A stretch of 64,000 nucleotides of DNA. Source: Siniperca chuatsi. Lineage: Eukaryota > Chordata > Actinopteri > Centrarchiformes > Sinipercidae. The DNA lies in the NCBI RefSeq assembly GCF_020085105.1, contig NC_058043.1:20170667-20234666 (forward strand). Reading direction: 5' to 3'. This document shows positions 1 to 27,234 of this stretch, in pieces; position 1 is the stretch's first letter, and each line of letters begins with the position of its first letter. Below the pieces are notes generated by a model. That model was not told the origin of the DNA, made no database searches, and saw nothing but the letters and a program-made list of their open reading frames with translations. A program made the position numbers and the translations under genes.

Positions 1-223
1 TATTATTAATCTGAATCTACAAAGTAAATACAAGCTATCAATTAAATCTAGTGAAGTTAAAAGTACAAGATGTATACAATATATTTTAATATATATATTT
101 ATATATTTGTGCAATATATAAGTATCACAAACTGGAAATACTCAAGTAAAGTAGCAAGTACCTCAAAATTGTACTTAAGTATAGTACTTGAGTAAATGTA
201 CTAATGTCACTTTTCACCACTGC
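1..223 (+). repeat. Fish interspersed repeat, AGTACTTGAGTAAATGTACT type
   Basis: The segment ends in the motif series GTACTTAAGTATAGTACTTG, AGTAAATGTACT and TTTTCACCACTG, which I recognise as the end of a very common teleost interspersed repeat. A diverged relative with the same AGTACTGGAGTAAATGTACT core and a CTTTCCACTAG end lies at about 34500-34725. No coding content. The left boundary may lie outside the window. Confidence 0.5.
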
Positions 224-1066
224 TAACCTAAAAATTTCTGACTGTGTCTCTACTTACTTTACAATGCAAACAATACACTTTTGTGTGTAGTACGGTACAA
301 GAAGTTTGTACTTTTATTTCAATTATAAAAACAGACATAAAACCACAGATCTCTTGTCACTTTTTTTCTTGTTACCGCTTCCGTCTCTCGACGCTGATAA
401 CGTAAAACGTCATCAGCGTCCCACCGTGTGACCTTTGAGGTTTGTTTGTTGAATGTTTCTTCCTCATCCCGATATAACACGACTCCATCTCTCGACTTGC
501 ACCCACTGACATTAAAACCAAGAATTTAAACTCCGTACTGGCTGTATTTAGAAAAGACATGTTAGTTTCTCGTCGGCACAAGTCTCATACACAACGATTC
601 CCAAGGAGGAGGCTTTTGAGGAGCCGATTCGAAACACTGTGAAACCCCACCCGGCTACAGGAGTCGGTGTGTCTTGAACAAAAACGAACGCTCCCGAGCT
701 AACGCGGGAAACGGAGTGTGGGTTCAGTGTTTTCCACAGAGGAGCAGCCGCCACGCTAATCCATATATTAACGTATATTATCAGTATCAGGGCCAACAGA
801 TGACCCGATCCCCACAGTCTTTAGCTGCTTCGCGCTGACCTGAGACGTTTATTCTCGACAGGACCGCTGCCCTCAGGCTGTGGTGGATCCGGGCCGCTTG
901 AACTAGCCCAGAGGAGCAGTTAATTATATGTCGGTCCTCGCGCGGCTCGTTAACGTTTGTCTCAGTAGCCACCGAGCAGTTGTTAGCTCACACACAAAGA
1001 GGGGAGTCTTGCTAACTAACTAACCAGCTAAACAACCAACAAACCAACCTCGTGTTCTTTAAAAAA
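224..1066 (+). promoter_or_regulatory. cdk2: cdk2 upstream and 5' leader region
   Basis: This is the non-coding stretch directly upstream of the cdk2 ATG. From about 690 to 960 it is richer in CpG than the rest of the window (for example TCGCGCGGCTCG near 937), as expected of a housekeeping promoter. It contains a consensus E2F site, GCGGGAAA, at 704-711. No TATA box is evident close to the start codon and the transcription start cannot be fixed from sequence. Short ORFs on the minus strand here look like chance. Confidence 0.5.
704..711 (-). promoter_or_regulatory. Candidate E2F binding site upstream of cdk2
   Basis: GCGGGAAA is the reverse complement of TTTCCCGC, a full match to the E2F consensus TTTSSCGC. 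It lies about 360 bp before the cdk2 ATG in a CpG-rich stretch. E2F control of cell-cycle kinase and cyclin genes is established in vertebrates; use of this particular site is inferred. Confidence 0.4.
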
Positions 1067-6070
<5,004 letters not shown>

Positions 6071-7000
6071 GTCAAGCCGAATATCAGGCCATTTTAATGA
6101 CAACAATGTGTAAGCAATAAGGACCTCCTCGCCTCACTTCATGTCCACAACTGGAATGGACAGAAAAAGTGGACACTACAGGATACGTTGGATCCTTTAA
6201 TGGATATTTGTAAAACCAGCTTTCTAGACGATAGATGTCCCAAGAGTTTTGCAGGGTTTTTTCAGCCATGACGTTGTAATAGTTATGAATGTTGAACTGT
6301 AATTTTCAATATCATTATTTTGCATATTTATGTGCAACTGCCATTTTCGATGTAAATGTTATTTGTGATTGGGATGGTCCTCTGACTGAGTGCAGGTCAG
6401 ATAGACACATTCAAGTTATCTGCCATTAAATTTTCCAATTTAAATGGTATGTTGGCTTTAGGATGTCCAAATTCAAATAGTCAAGTAGTTCGAATTAAAT
6501 ATGATTGAATAAGTTTGTGGGATAGTGCAAATAACAAATGTCATGCTTTGTAAGACTGAGCAGCAGCTGAATGAAACGTGATGGCTCTCAGCACAAGTTG
6601 TCACACAACAAACATCGTCAGCTGATGTAAAACAGTTGGTGCTGAAAGAACATGAGATTACGATTATGTTCTTTTACGTTGATTTTCTTGCAGTTAAATT
6701 CAAAGTTTGGGGCGGAAGTATCTTGAAGTGATTTTAAAACGGCACCTTTTGGTTGTTTAACACACAAAAAAGCTTATTGGTCATTCAGGTTTGCTGGCAG
6801 GATTACTCACCAAACTGAAGCTCTCAGCTTTGTACATACAGTAGTGATATACAAATGTTCCCTGTTGTAATTTAGATTTTACAGAATTTAATGTGCTGTT
6901 GCATCTTTCTTACTCTAGATTTTATTCAAACTTAATGAACCGTTTTTATGGATATTGTTTATTTACAGTTTGAAAAAATAAACTTGTTTAAATAACTGTT
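6071..7000 (+). other. cdk2: cdk2 3' untranslated region
   Basis: About 0.9 kb of AT-rich sequence follows the TGA stop and runs to the first canonical AATAAA (6977-6982), where the transcript most likely ends. There are no open frames of note. The exact cleavage site is not determinable from sequence. Confidence 0.6.
6977..6982 (+). terminator. cdk2 polyadenylation signal AATAAA
   Basis: Canonical AATAAA about 0.9 kb after the cdk2 stop codon, followed within 40 bases by a GT-rich stretch (CTGTTTGTTCGTGTGAGG), as expected of a vertebrate cleavage and polyadenylation site. Confidence 0.65.
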
Positions 7001-9462
7001 ACTGTTTGTTCGTGTGAGGATCATTTTGGTCTTAAGTTTGCACCACAGCTAGTTCATTTGAAGGGTCAGCAGAGTGAATGATGTTTTCCTTAGTTCTGGA
7101 GCCAAGTGTAACACTGCCAAATAGTTTGTGAGACTGAAATACCAGACTCAAATGCTGTCTCGCATTGTTAAAAGCAATTACTGTTACACTTCATTAATCT
7201 TTGACTAGGCCCACTTCTACAGCTGGCACCGCGTCAGACACATTAATGATTTTATGAGGGATGGTTTTGTTAACGTGGTTAGTTTTTTAAATAGATGGTG
7301 TAATTTTCTCTATCTTAGAAGACTTTTTATGGCAGTGATGATGAAGTAACAATATGAGTTTATGAATATAATTTTGAGTTTTGTGTGTGTGAGTCAAATT
7401 ATATGAAGTTCATGACAGCTTGAGGATTAAAATGATAGGAAGTATAGACAAAAGTGATGTTTTAATTGTTTTAAGACAAAAATGTTCAAGTATGTATTTA
7501 AAATTAGATGATGAACTTGAGGTATGAGGTTCAGCTCTGGATGCCAGGACACGATTTTAACAGGTAAATTAACCGCAACTGAAAAAAAAAGCTGCACAAA
7601 ACACTCCAAACCACACAAGAACTAACTGTGTGCTCTGACAAAATACAACAAACCAACAAACAGGCTTCCAACTAAATTAGTCTTTATTAGTTGCGCCATA
7701 TTTAGACGTCAGTCAATACAGTTCACCTTCAAGAAACAAGGGTGAAATCAAGATGTACAGTGACAGAACTTTAGCATAGAAAATCAGAATTACAGAGAAA
7801 GTAAAGGCATGCATTGCTGTCTGCCACAGTGTGTTTTTTGATGATACCACTGGGGGTCGCAAAATCTAAAATGTTTAACTCTTACACATAGTGGCTTTAA
7901 TATGTTTTTATCTGTACATTCTGTACATAGAAAAAGACAGACTCCTCGAGTTAACCGGTGTAGTTTGCCATTTATTTTCATAATGAACAAAAATTAGAGG
8001 CAGAAATAGGAATAGATGATTGTGGGAAAATGAGCATATTATAAGCAAACAGTAAGAAATGGATATGTCATATTCAGATATAAATTACTAAACAATTGCA
8101 TTATATGAGAGGCATAATTCAAATAGTGGTGCTTTTTGTTAATTTTGGTGATTTCATTTAGTAAAAAGATAACCACCACAAAATATGTATGTGCTGGACT
8201 TGTGGGAAAGGTACACATAATGCATAAACAGAGAAACATAACAGTGCTAGCCAGCTAGCTGTTTCTAATATCCCAGTTATATTTATTGCAGCTCTGAGGT
8301 CGCCTGCTATGGTACCAACATTGTTGTGGTTGCATTATAAATGACAACACCATAGATATTTTGATCATGACATTTGTTGGTTTGAAATTTGAGGCATAAC
8401 TAAAGAAAATGTGTATTTGTAATGCAATCTTTTGAACTAAGCATTGAGTTTTATAGAATATAATAAATGTTATATACTTACTAGTTCAGCAACACTAAAG
8501 CCTCTGTTTAGACTGAATTATTATAGATGCTGTAACCTTTGTCTTTTACTCCCCATAAATCAATGTTTCTCAAATTCAGGGGCTTCCCCTGGGGGTGAAT
8601 GATTGCAGGAGGGCACACATGACCGGGAGGGGGGGGACTAAGGTTGAATTAAACTAAACAGCAAACAAGAGTGCTTTCATGAACTCTTTTATGCATTCAG
8701 CAATGCTACCAAGATTTATGTTATCAAAATGTATTCAGACAGCAAAATCTAACTGATTTGAAAGTATGATATTTGTAGAATGAACAAATAGAAACAAGTG
8801 CTAAAATAACCTTACCTTGGAACACCTTTAGAAACTTAAACAGACAGTAGCACAAGAGATCACAGGTGAGTACAGTAAGTTGATGCGCCAGTAGAGACAG
8901 AAATGAATGTGAAAATGGAAGTGCAGTGCAGTCTGATTAGAAATGTGTTTGGCAGCAATGAGAAACTGTGCCTCAGAAAAAGAAATCACATAATACTTTT
9001 CAAAATTGAGAAATATGTCTAACGTTCACATCTGAAAGTGTGTGAAAGTAAACAGATTCACTTCTACAATCCAGCACTTTTGCACCTTTTTATGCTTTGG
9101 AGATTCAGACTTAAAGCCCATACCAGTGATATTGCATGTTTAGCCGATTTACTACAAATAATCAATACTTAACATCACTGATGTCTATTTTGCATACCAT
9201 GTTGGAGTGTTTGCAATTTTTGAATGTATTTTTCCTACCCTCCGTTGTTGTCCCTTCATTTCCGTATGGTATGAAAATCAAGTTCTCTGGAAAGTTCTTT
9301 GTTTAGTGTGTATGTAACTGTTGAGACTTTTCAAATCAGTCTGGACTTAAACTGTTACAACAATGAAATAATGATGGTCACTGGATTACACAGTTAAAGT
9401 AAGCTTGGGGTTTATGTGTGTTTGTGGAAGTTTTGGGAGGATGGTGCAGTGCATTATTTAGC
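7001..9462. other. Convergent intergenic region, cdk2 to olfml3
   Basis: About 2.5 kb between the cdk2 poly(A) signal and the olfml3 stop codon. It must include the olfml3 3' UTR on the minus strand. TTTATT hexamers (minus-strand AATAAA) occur near 7682, 7972 and 8281 and are candidate poly(A) signals, but I cannot choose between them. A G-rich patch near 8575-8640 may be a degraded hAT end. I see no additional gene. Confidence 0.5.
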
Positions 9463-12400
9463 TCAAATTTCTAGTTTCTTTTTCATGACAAGCTTGTACA
9501 GGATCTGGTAGCCATCATCCCAGGCGTAGAGCAGCCGCTCCTGTGGGTTGTACTTCAGACTGGAGTGGGCTCCGTAACGCTTTGGAAAGTATATCAGTGG
9601 TGCGTCTTCGTTGGTCACCATGTCATTGACATCAAAGACACACTGGACACGAGAGCGACCAGGCTGCTGGGTGTTGTACACCACATACAAAGTGCCACAG
9701 ATGATGAATGCCGCCTCTGCGTTCTCTCTCGGACAGTTTGTGTCCCACATTTGCTCAATGTCTAGTGACTTGGCGTCCATTTTAGCCAGAGAGATGTGCC
9801 TCTCATTCTGCAGTGTGGCATAAATGGCCCACAGGCCTTCCTCGTCCACAGCCAGGTCCATCACTGTCTCCGGGGTCAGGCCGTACACTGCAACATGGTC
9901 CTGCACTGGGAACACTGCGCTGTCTGTCACAGAGTTGTTCTTCATGTCATATTTAACTACCATCATCTCTTCAACCTTATTTATATAGTATGCGTGATTG
10001 TTGTAGACAACGTGTCCTGTTCCCCTCCAAGCAGATGGCAGCTTCAGGTTCTTGGACAGAGACATGCCCAGCGAGCGGGTGAAGTCTTGCACAGAGGGAA
10101 ACTCATGGATGGTGTCTTCATCTGTCCCATTAAAAATGTAGACCTTACCAGAGCCCCTGCTGGTGTCTTTGGTCCACATGCCCTTTGGCCCTCCAACTCG
10201 CTTCAAGATCTTCATGGCTTTTATGCTTGAGATCATGTCACTGCAGTCTGAAAATGAGAGTGACAGGCTTTACATGATGGTGGACACCTCTCTGACATGC
10301 TAACAATGTTTACATGTTGATATCATGTAAATATATCAGAACTGTTTTTAAAGGAACAGTATGACATTTTAGGAAATGCATTTACAGTGGTGTTTTGCAT
10401 GTTTGTCACACATGTTTCAGATCATCAAACAAATTTAAATATTAGTCAAAGATGACACAAGTAAACACAAAATGCAGTTTTTAAATGAAGGTTGTTATTA
10501 TTAAGGGAAAACAAAACCGAAACCTACATGGCCCTGTGTGAAATAGTGATTGCCCCCTAAAACTAATAACTGGTTGAGCCACCCTTAGCAGCAACAACTG
10601 CAATCAAGCGTTTGCGATAACTTGCAATGAGTCTTTTACAGCGCTGTGGAGGACTTTTGGCCCACTCATCTTTTCAGCCACATTGGAGGGTTTTCGAGCA
10701 TGAACTGCCTTTTTAAGGTCATGCCACAGCATCTCAATAGGATTCAGGGCAGGACTTTGACTAGGCCACTCCAAAGTCTTCATTTTGTTCTTCTTCAGCC
10801 ATTCAGAAGTGGACTTGCTGGTGTGTTTTGGATCATTGTCCTGCTGCAGAACCCAAGTTCGCTTCAGCTTGAGGTCACGAACAGATGGCTGGACTTTCTC
10901 CCTCAGGAGTTTTTGGTAGACAGCAGAATTCATGGTTCCATTTATCACAGTAAGTCTTCCAGGTCCTGAAGCAGCAAAACAACCCCAGACCATCACACTA
11001 CCACCACACCATATTTTACTGCTGGTATGATGTTCTTTTTCTGAAATGTGGTGTTACTTTTACTCCAGATGTAATGGGACACATACCTTCCGAAAAGTTA
11101 AATTTTTGTCCACAGAGTATTTTCTCAAAGGTCTTGGGGATCATCAAGAATTTTGGGAAAATACTAAAAGCCTGATAAAGCTTATTTCTTGATCCTTGAT
11201 CAAAAACACATCAATGAGTCACACTATTGCACATACACTCGCCTGCTGCCCTAAATACTCACTAGAGCACCAAATGTGTATCAATCTGCCAGTGAAAATA
11301 GTCCCCACCAAATGCACTATTTACTACAGTGCCCAGCTGTTTTGGAACATTACTTAACATTTTTTAAAAGTCAAAATATGTATTTATTTGCGAGTGTTTT
11401 TTAAGGATTCATGTCTTCAGTAGAAACGAACAGGCTTGGAGCTAAGAGCCACAGACATTGTTGTTTTTGTCTTTTCATGGGATTTGGTGCCAATAAGAAA
11501 AATATTGAATAATGCCATCCTTATCCTTTGTGTAAACAAATCTCAAGTATGAGAGGCCTGACTTAAGGGTGTGTTGCCTCACAAAGGTCATGGATTTTTG
11601 ATAACCGATAAATAATAAACCATTCTCAGAATCAAGTTAGTCAATCTGAATATAAACATGCAGAAAAAGTGGAAAAAGGCTTTTCTTAAGTCATTGACTT
11701 ACCATTGGAGTGTTGGGGTATCACAGATGGAAATTCAAGACCAATTAATGCACTTTAAATGGTTGATAAGTGATCTACTATTACTATATGACTGTTCTGT
11801 AATTTTGTCATTGCAAATGGAGTACTTTGTAGTACTTTTTAGTTGTTAGAATAAGTAAGCACTAAGTAAGTTCATCCTCCGTAAAATACAGTATTCTTTC
11901 TGATAAACAGGTAATCTTATTGTCCATGTGCAGTTTAAGCACATCCTATCTCACCTGATAGTTTTGAATACTTGGCCTTCTGCTTCTCCTTCACCAGCGT
12001 CACCTGCTGCTCTATCAGCTTGTCGTCCACATCAACACACGGCTGAGCTCCGTTCTGAGTCTCCAGGTAGTCCAGCTCACGCTCAACCCGGTCCACCCGG
12101 GTCCCCACGCTGTCCAGATTCATTCTCAGTGCTTCTTTCTCCTTATCCATGTTCTCCAGCTGGGAAACCATCTGTTGCTTCAGCTCCCGCAGCTCTGAGG
12201 CGTAGCGGGTGGTCTGTTCATGCCAGAGAGAGATCCGGTCCTGTTTTAAAAGAAGGGGACAAAGATTAGTTACGTCTGAATTTTTACACAAGCTGAAGTG
12301 GTCGCACTTGTTTCCACCATACCTATTTGTACTTCAGGAATGTGAGCAATATACGGATATCTGTTTTACAGGAGCTATAAATGTATTTCAAGAAAGCTCT

Positions 12401-13390
12401 GAAAAGGCCATAATTTTATGTTCTTTTCAGGCTCAGTAAATAGACTGTGACAGAAGGGAATACATAATAAGTAGTAGGTAACTCATCCTTCAAACAACCA
12501 GGTTCAGCCCACACGTGGCAAGTATCCATCCTGCTCAAATTTCTTTTAGCAAAACACTAAATCCCACCAGCTCACTCTGTACCAGACCCTGACCTCTGAC
12601 CTCGCTGTGGAGGAGAAAAATGAAGTCTGACACTGCGTTACAGAGCAACACAGAAACTGAGGGATGTGGATGGATAATATTTTGAGGGAGTTTTGTTTAA
12701 TAAACTCTGTTAGAATGAAGAGTAGAACATGTTTTACATTTAATCTTTTCATACAAACAAAACCACAATATTAAAATAGAATAACTGAATGGCAAGATCC
12801 CCATGGTGAGCTATTTATCCATCACAAAAATAGGTTTCCACACAGGCAGGAAATTCTCTGAAAGGTGTTTAATCTGGGGCATGCTGTTGGTGAAATGATT
12901 ACTTTTACTTGACAGTCATGATGATAAGTGTAGTGTAATGTTGGGATGCCAATATAGTACAACTCTTCTAAACAAACCAGCTTTCATAGAATTTTAGAAT
13001 TTTTCATATTGTAACTTTTACAAACTGCAGTTTTTGTATGCATTGTGTCATTTTTGACATCATATATGCACATCTGGACTAATCAAACTTTTAAACTACA
13101 TTTTTATCTCAGTCTCTAAACCCAGACAAGAAGCTCATAATCCCTATACATTTCAGAGAGCTGTATTTTCCAGCATTTTCCCCAGGATTTACCCACATCT
13201 GCATTCCATTGCCTTTGCCCTGTCCCTGGAAGTTTCCTTTCAGAGGGACTCTGGAGCGCAGGGCTCGGCAGGGAGGTAAAGTGAGTCTTACCTCAATAGC
13301 AAGCAGCCTCCGCTCCAAGTAGTCAATCAGTGCTTGGTGCTGAGCGGTGGCAAAGCAGGCCAAAGTAACCAAGACAACAAGTCCTCTCAT
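9463..13390 (-). CDS. olfml3: Olfactomedin-like protein 3 (3 exons, 389 aa)
   Basis: Secreted glycoprotein of the olfactomedin family; the mammalian protein is an extracellular scaffold linked to dorsoventral patterning and perivascular tissue. Minus-strand exons: 13390-13292, 12240-11955 and 10247-9463, all GT-AG, 1170 nt in total. Residues 1 to about 16 (MRGLVVLVTLACFATA) form a signal peptide. QHQALIDYLERRLLAIE and the following exon form a coiled coil containing VDRVERELDYLETQN. The last exon holds the whole olfactomedin domain, from MKILKRVGGPKGMWTKD through DLAVDEEGLWAIYAT and CPRENAEAAFIICGTLYVVYNT to AWDDGYQILYKL. The single-exon domain and early coiled coil fit OLFML3 (about 406 aa in human) better than OLFML1. 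The sequence does not tell me whether this is the fish a or b paralogue. Intron 2 contains a Tc1 remnant. Confidence 0.92.
10462..11160 (-). mobile_element. Degenerate Tc1/mariner element in olfml3 intron 2
   Basis: On the minus strand the transposase C-terminal half reads through MMVWGCFAASGPGRL, WVLQQDNDPKHTSKS, WPSQSPALNPIEMLWHDLKK, as in Tc1-like DD34E transposases. The frame is open from 10996 to 10604, then departs from the consensus through a small deletion. Upstream on the same strand the Tc1 text continues to about 11160, but the WSDET block with the first catalytic Asp has been deleted. The segment 10462-10560 (ATGGCCCTGTGTGAAA, GATTGCCCCCTAAA) is the non-coding end. An inactive relic. 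Confidence 0.85.
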
Positions 13391-15849
13391 TTTGTGTCAG
13401 CTCAGTCTCTTTAGTTCCTGTAAAATTTTGACTGCAGTTCAGTGAGAGAGTGTGGAGGAGCCAGCAGATTCCCAGAGGTGGGCTGGAATGTTTTACTAAG
13501 CTGTCTGGGAGGAGCCAAAAACATCTGGTAGATGGACGCATACAATCTCTAAGAGACACAAGATAGTGTTTTTTATTTCTACTTCAGCTTTTACCTGATT
13601 GACAAACTGAACCCCCCCAAAAAATACATAGTCTGATGCTTTAATCTATGTATGGCTTTGAGGGGGTAGGAATTTTTTTACTCTAAACACAGGATGTTAA
13701 TGTGGCGCAGGACCACAAGTTACGTAGGAGGAGGAAGCGTAATGTGAGTGGGAGTCAGGAGTCAGCGAGGCACTGTATTCCTACATTAAGGGGAAGACCA
13801 TGGACTGTGGATTTTAATCAACTTTAAAAAATAACCCATGTTTTGAATTCTCTAACAAAGTAATGATGAAAAGATCTGTGGAGCACAATATGAACTATTC
13901 CAACAGATGAATTTCTTAGATGTTGTCCTGAGCTCTAATCGAAACTGGTATCTTTATTTTAGACTATGAAAGTAGATATTTTATGTGCCTCATTTGACAG
14001 GACATGAAAATTGATGCAGACGGATCCTGAGGTTCAACAGTGTTTATTGGTATTTTTGGATTTGATTAGATAAATGTACTAATCCCCAGAAGGGAAACTA
14101 ATTTGGTTGCCACGAGTCAGACACAAGTCACAAAGTCAGACAGGTCACAAGCTAACAGCTATTCCAAGAGGATATTAATGTTGCTCAGGAGACCGCCTAG
14201 CCTGTAAATTAAATATCAGTGTATTTGATACAATCGATCATTTAATAACAAAAAGTCTGACCGTAAGTCACACCCCTGAAAACGGGCCGAATGCAACAGG
14301 CAATGAATATGAAATGAAACCTCAAAAATTAACAATTGTAAAAACGGTACATATGAAATGAAAGCTTACAAATTATGTCCAAAACCATAACCCTTATCTC
14401 AAGAAACAGGAAAGCATCATATGTCATTCAAAGGTTTCACAGCTGTGGGCACACAAGACCTTCTAATTGTTCTGTGGAGCATCCTAACATCCTTAACCGC
14501 TCACTCAACACCCTTTTTAGACTACTAAAAACACTAAACAGGGGATGACCTCTCCTTCTGGTTCCTTCTGGATCTCTGATAAATCTGGATTCAAATCAAT
14601 TATAGAATCAGCCTTTTTGATAAACCAGTTAATCCTGTTCCTGTCTTTAGCAATAATGCTGTTACACCAAAATACAACAGCTTGAATAACCTTGAGGATC
14701 CATCTGATGTAACAAGCTATGAGCATCCACATAAATCTAAAATGTAACGGACATAGGGTGATGGACTGGAAAAAATTAATAATCAAAATAATATATGAAA
14801 CATACTGTACGTAAGAAGTTTCTTGCAGATTTTCATTCATTAGTTAAGTATTTTTGAAGCATGTTGAAGCAGCGTCTGCTCTGTTTTGCAGCTGTTGTAA
14901 TAGTGGGCTCATGTATAGCATAACAAAAACAGTAGTTAGTTTGGCTAGTGGTGAATTACTGGGGGAATAGGAAATAGTGTTAATGCTGTCTCTGGTCTCA
15001 CTTGTAATTATAAGACCACCTTGCTATACAAAGGTCAGTAATGACATCACTGCACACCTCTTTTTCAACAGGGTTTGTTTTACTGTGTTTTTCTACTTAG
15101 CTCTAAAACTGTTCACGCTATAATTAATAGCATAATGCTCTTCCTGTCCTTTTGAGTTTTACAGGTTTGTGAGTCATTTATTTTTGGCTGTTTCAAACTA
15201 AATGACATCATTTCCAGTCGAGACACATTTGTGGAGGACAGACTTGAAATAAGAAGTTTTTATATAAGTTTGCTGTGACTAGTGCAGTTGGTCTTTCATT
15301 CATGTCTCTCTTCTATGAATTTATGTAAATTGCAACCTGTGCATCTGAAGTGGTAAATCGATTTTGCAAATCAAAACAGTATTATTTTCATTCTGTACAA
15401 ACTACAATGGAATTGCTTTGCATTTTCATATTTCCAGCACTAGTGCAGTATGTCTGCCTACACACAGTCCATCGGCACTGTCACCACTGACAGCAAGGCG
15501 GATTTCATCCTTGTAATATCATTAACTGATGCAATCCAACCAGGAACTTTGAAAGATGGCATCTGCTCTGTACTGCTTAGTTATGCCCTGAACTCTCATC
15601 TGGGGCGGAGGTGGGGCCTGAGTGTGCGTGATGGATGGTCAAAACCGGCTGGCTGGCTATGCATTTTTTATTTTCTTTCACATTGACTATTTTGAAAATT
15701 ATACATTTTAAATTTAAATGAACAGTACCTAATGTAAAAATAGGTAGATATGCATATGCATAACATGCACATGCATATTACAGTCGACAATATATTCAAT
15801 GATAATATTTTTTTAATATTCTAGATTCTTGGCAGATTCATGCCTTTAT

Positions 15850-16030
15850 TTTGCCCTTCATTACACATTTAATTGTTACTGCAGCAATTTAGGATTGCAA
15901 CCAAAAATCCTACATTTTCCCATAATACACTTTAGACTTTGGAAAAGCTCCCTCCAGAGCCACAGACTTACAGTATAGTACTCCTCATGACCAATAAACT
16001 GAACTTTTGCACCTTTAAACCATTAACCAT
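15850..16030 (+). repeat. Diverged interspersed repeat, copy 1
   Basis: Shares ordered words (TTTCCCATAATRCA, CTCCCTCCAGAGC, a GACMARTAAACTGAACTT-type word, CACCTTTAA) with 19985-20290 in avil intron 5. This copy looks internally deleted relative to the other. Family not identified. Confidence 0.45.
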
Positions 16031-17307
16031 GACTAGAACTACAGCAAAGCCCTGTTGTGATGTGTAGAAGAAAACAAAAAAACATTGCTACTTAGAGGAT
16101 TTAAGGTTTGCCAACCATGTACATTTACATTTTTACATCATTTTACAGAATTATCAGTACATCAAAAGTTGCTGATACCAAATTAACTTGGCTGCGTATA
16201 GCCCGGTTTTAGACCAAATTTTAAAACATAAGCGTTGCTGTTTAATGCTGCTACAACTTCAAGGTCTATTTAATTGACATTTGGCAAAGTTTGGCAAACC
16301 ACTCAGTGGTAATGAAGATGTATTCACCTCATCAATCATGACACATGGTTTCCCCTACATGATAGTACATTAGTAACAACAGGAGAATGTATTTGATGTA
16401 CTTGTGTTGGGGAAGGATGGATTAAATTGGTGGATGAATCTATCAGATTTCATGCAGCTCCCTCCCTGGAGGCACAAAAGACTTTATGCCAGTTTTTTTT
16501 TTTCACAGTAAGACCTGTAAACAGACTCTGATATGGAAAATCTGTGGCGTTCCCCTTTAAAACAAATTTATGTCATTTTGTAATTATTCGTCTTTTTACC
16601 AAAAATTCTTAATGTGATCACTGCAGACACTTGGAAGCAGTGTCCAGACCCTCTCAGGAGGAGACTCGCCCAGGATGGGTCCACACCTTCGCACTCACTG
16701 TTGTTTTGTCTCCTACATGTCCCCAAACAAACCCATCTCACTGAGGTGTGCCATGAGTGCCAGAGTACAGCACAACAAGCCCTGACCTCTTCTGCTTTAG
16801 TGTGTATGTGTATGTATGAATGTGCCAAAGTTTACATATCATATTTATATAACATGCACAGTGGACATATAAGGTTCACTCACTGTTTTTATAGTCTCAT
16901 AGTCTTATTTTTAATAATTTTACTCTTGTGAAGAACTTTGTGACCTTGCATGTGAAATGTGCTATACTAAATAAACTTTAATTACTTACTTACTTACTTA
17001 TTTACTATATACTAATACTAAAAATAATGCTATTACTACTGCTACTGCAACCACAAAGGCTAATAGTACTTCTATTAATAATATAAATAAATAATAATTG
17101 TTATCTTTATGGTTATCAGTAACAATAATAATTAAAGTGTTATAATATACCATTATTGTGAAAGCTCATTAACACTGTTATGTGTTATTATTTGTAGACA
17201 GTCTATCTACACATAGCTGTACATCTCCATATCCATATATGGTGCGAATGTGGTGGTACAGTTCCTAGTGGCCTGGAAAATTAATGGACATGATGGTGAT
17301 GATCAGT

Positions 17308-17332
17308 GTTACTGTGTGTGTTACTGTGTGTG

Positions 17333-17362
<30 letters not shown>
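17308..17362. repeat. Compound TTACTGTGTGTG / (TG)n microsatellite
   Basis: Three near-perfect 12-bp TTACTGTGTGTG units run into a pure TG tract. About 540 bp upstream of the avil start codon. Confidence 0.9.
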
Positions 17363-17363
<1 letters not shown>

Positions 17364-17903
17364 CTATTTGAATATGAGTCAATCCTTTTTTTCAGCACAT
17401 TTGCCTGCAGGATTTGATGTCTTCCTCAGTGATTGGGCAGAACACTGTGAAAGGTCCTGAAACATGCAAACACAGGCAAATCTTTTGGGGACAGTGAGGG
17501 GAAGAGGATCAAGGCCCTTTTGTTATCAGACAGAAAATCAGCTGTTGGAGGATCACAGAGGCTTACAGGAAAGTCTTCAAACCAGAATACCAGGTATGTT
17601 CTGTTTGATAACATATAAACCATGAGATTTGGTCACTGTAGGTCTCTATTTCACTTGGCTCTAAATCTTATTTTGTGCAGTTTATCAAGAGAAAAGAGAC
17701 TAAAGATGAAAACTTTTTAAAACAATGTCAACATTTGTGTTGTTGTAGATCTGTACGGAAGGAAATTATATTTCAGGTTCCAAGAAATTAATGATGATGA
17801 AATGTTTTCATTAGTGATTTCACAATGATTTCCTCCTCCAGAAAAAGAAAACCGAGCAACAAAAGTGTACAAGTGCCACTGAATCTGAGTGCATCCAAGC
17901 AAC

Positions 17904-27234
<9,331 letters not shown>

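Larger units (their letters stand above)
13391..17903. other. Divergent intergenic region, olfml3 to avil
   Basis: About 4.5 kb separating the olfml3 and avil start codons. It presumably contains both promoters and any untranslated first exon of avil. No TATA box stood out close to either ATG. It holds a TG microsatellite (17308-17362) and a diverged repeat near 15850-16030 that shares words with 19985-20290 (CTCCCTCCAGAGC, AATAAACTGAACTT). The short ORFs in both strands have no recognisable domains. Confidence 0.5.

Noticed and set aside
9565-10230. Plus-strand ORFs over the olfactomedin exon
   Set aside because: Antisense to the olfml3 last exon, whose minus-strand protein is unmistakable.
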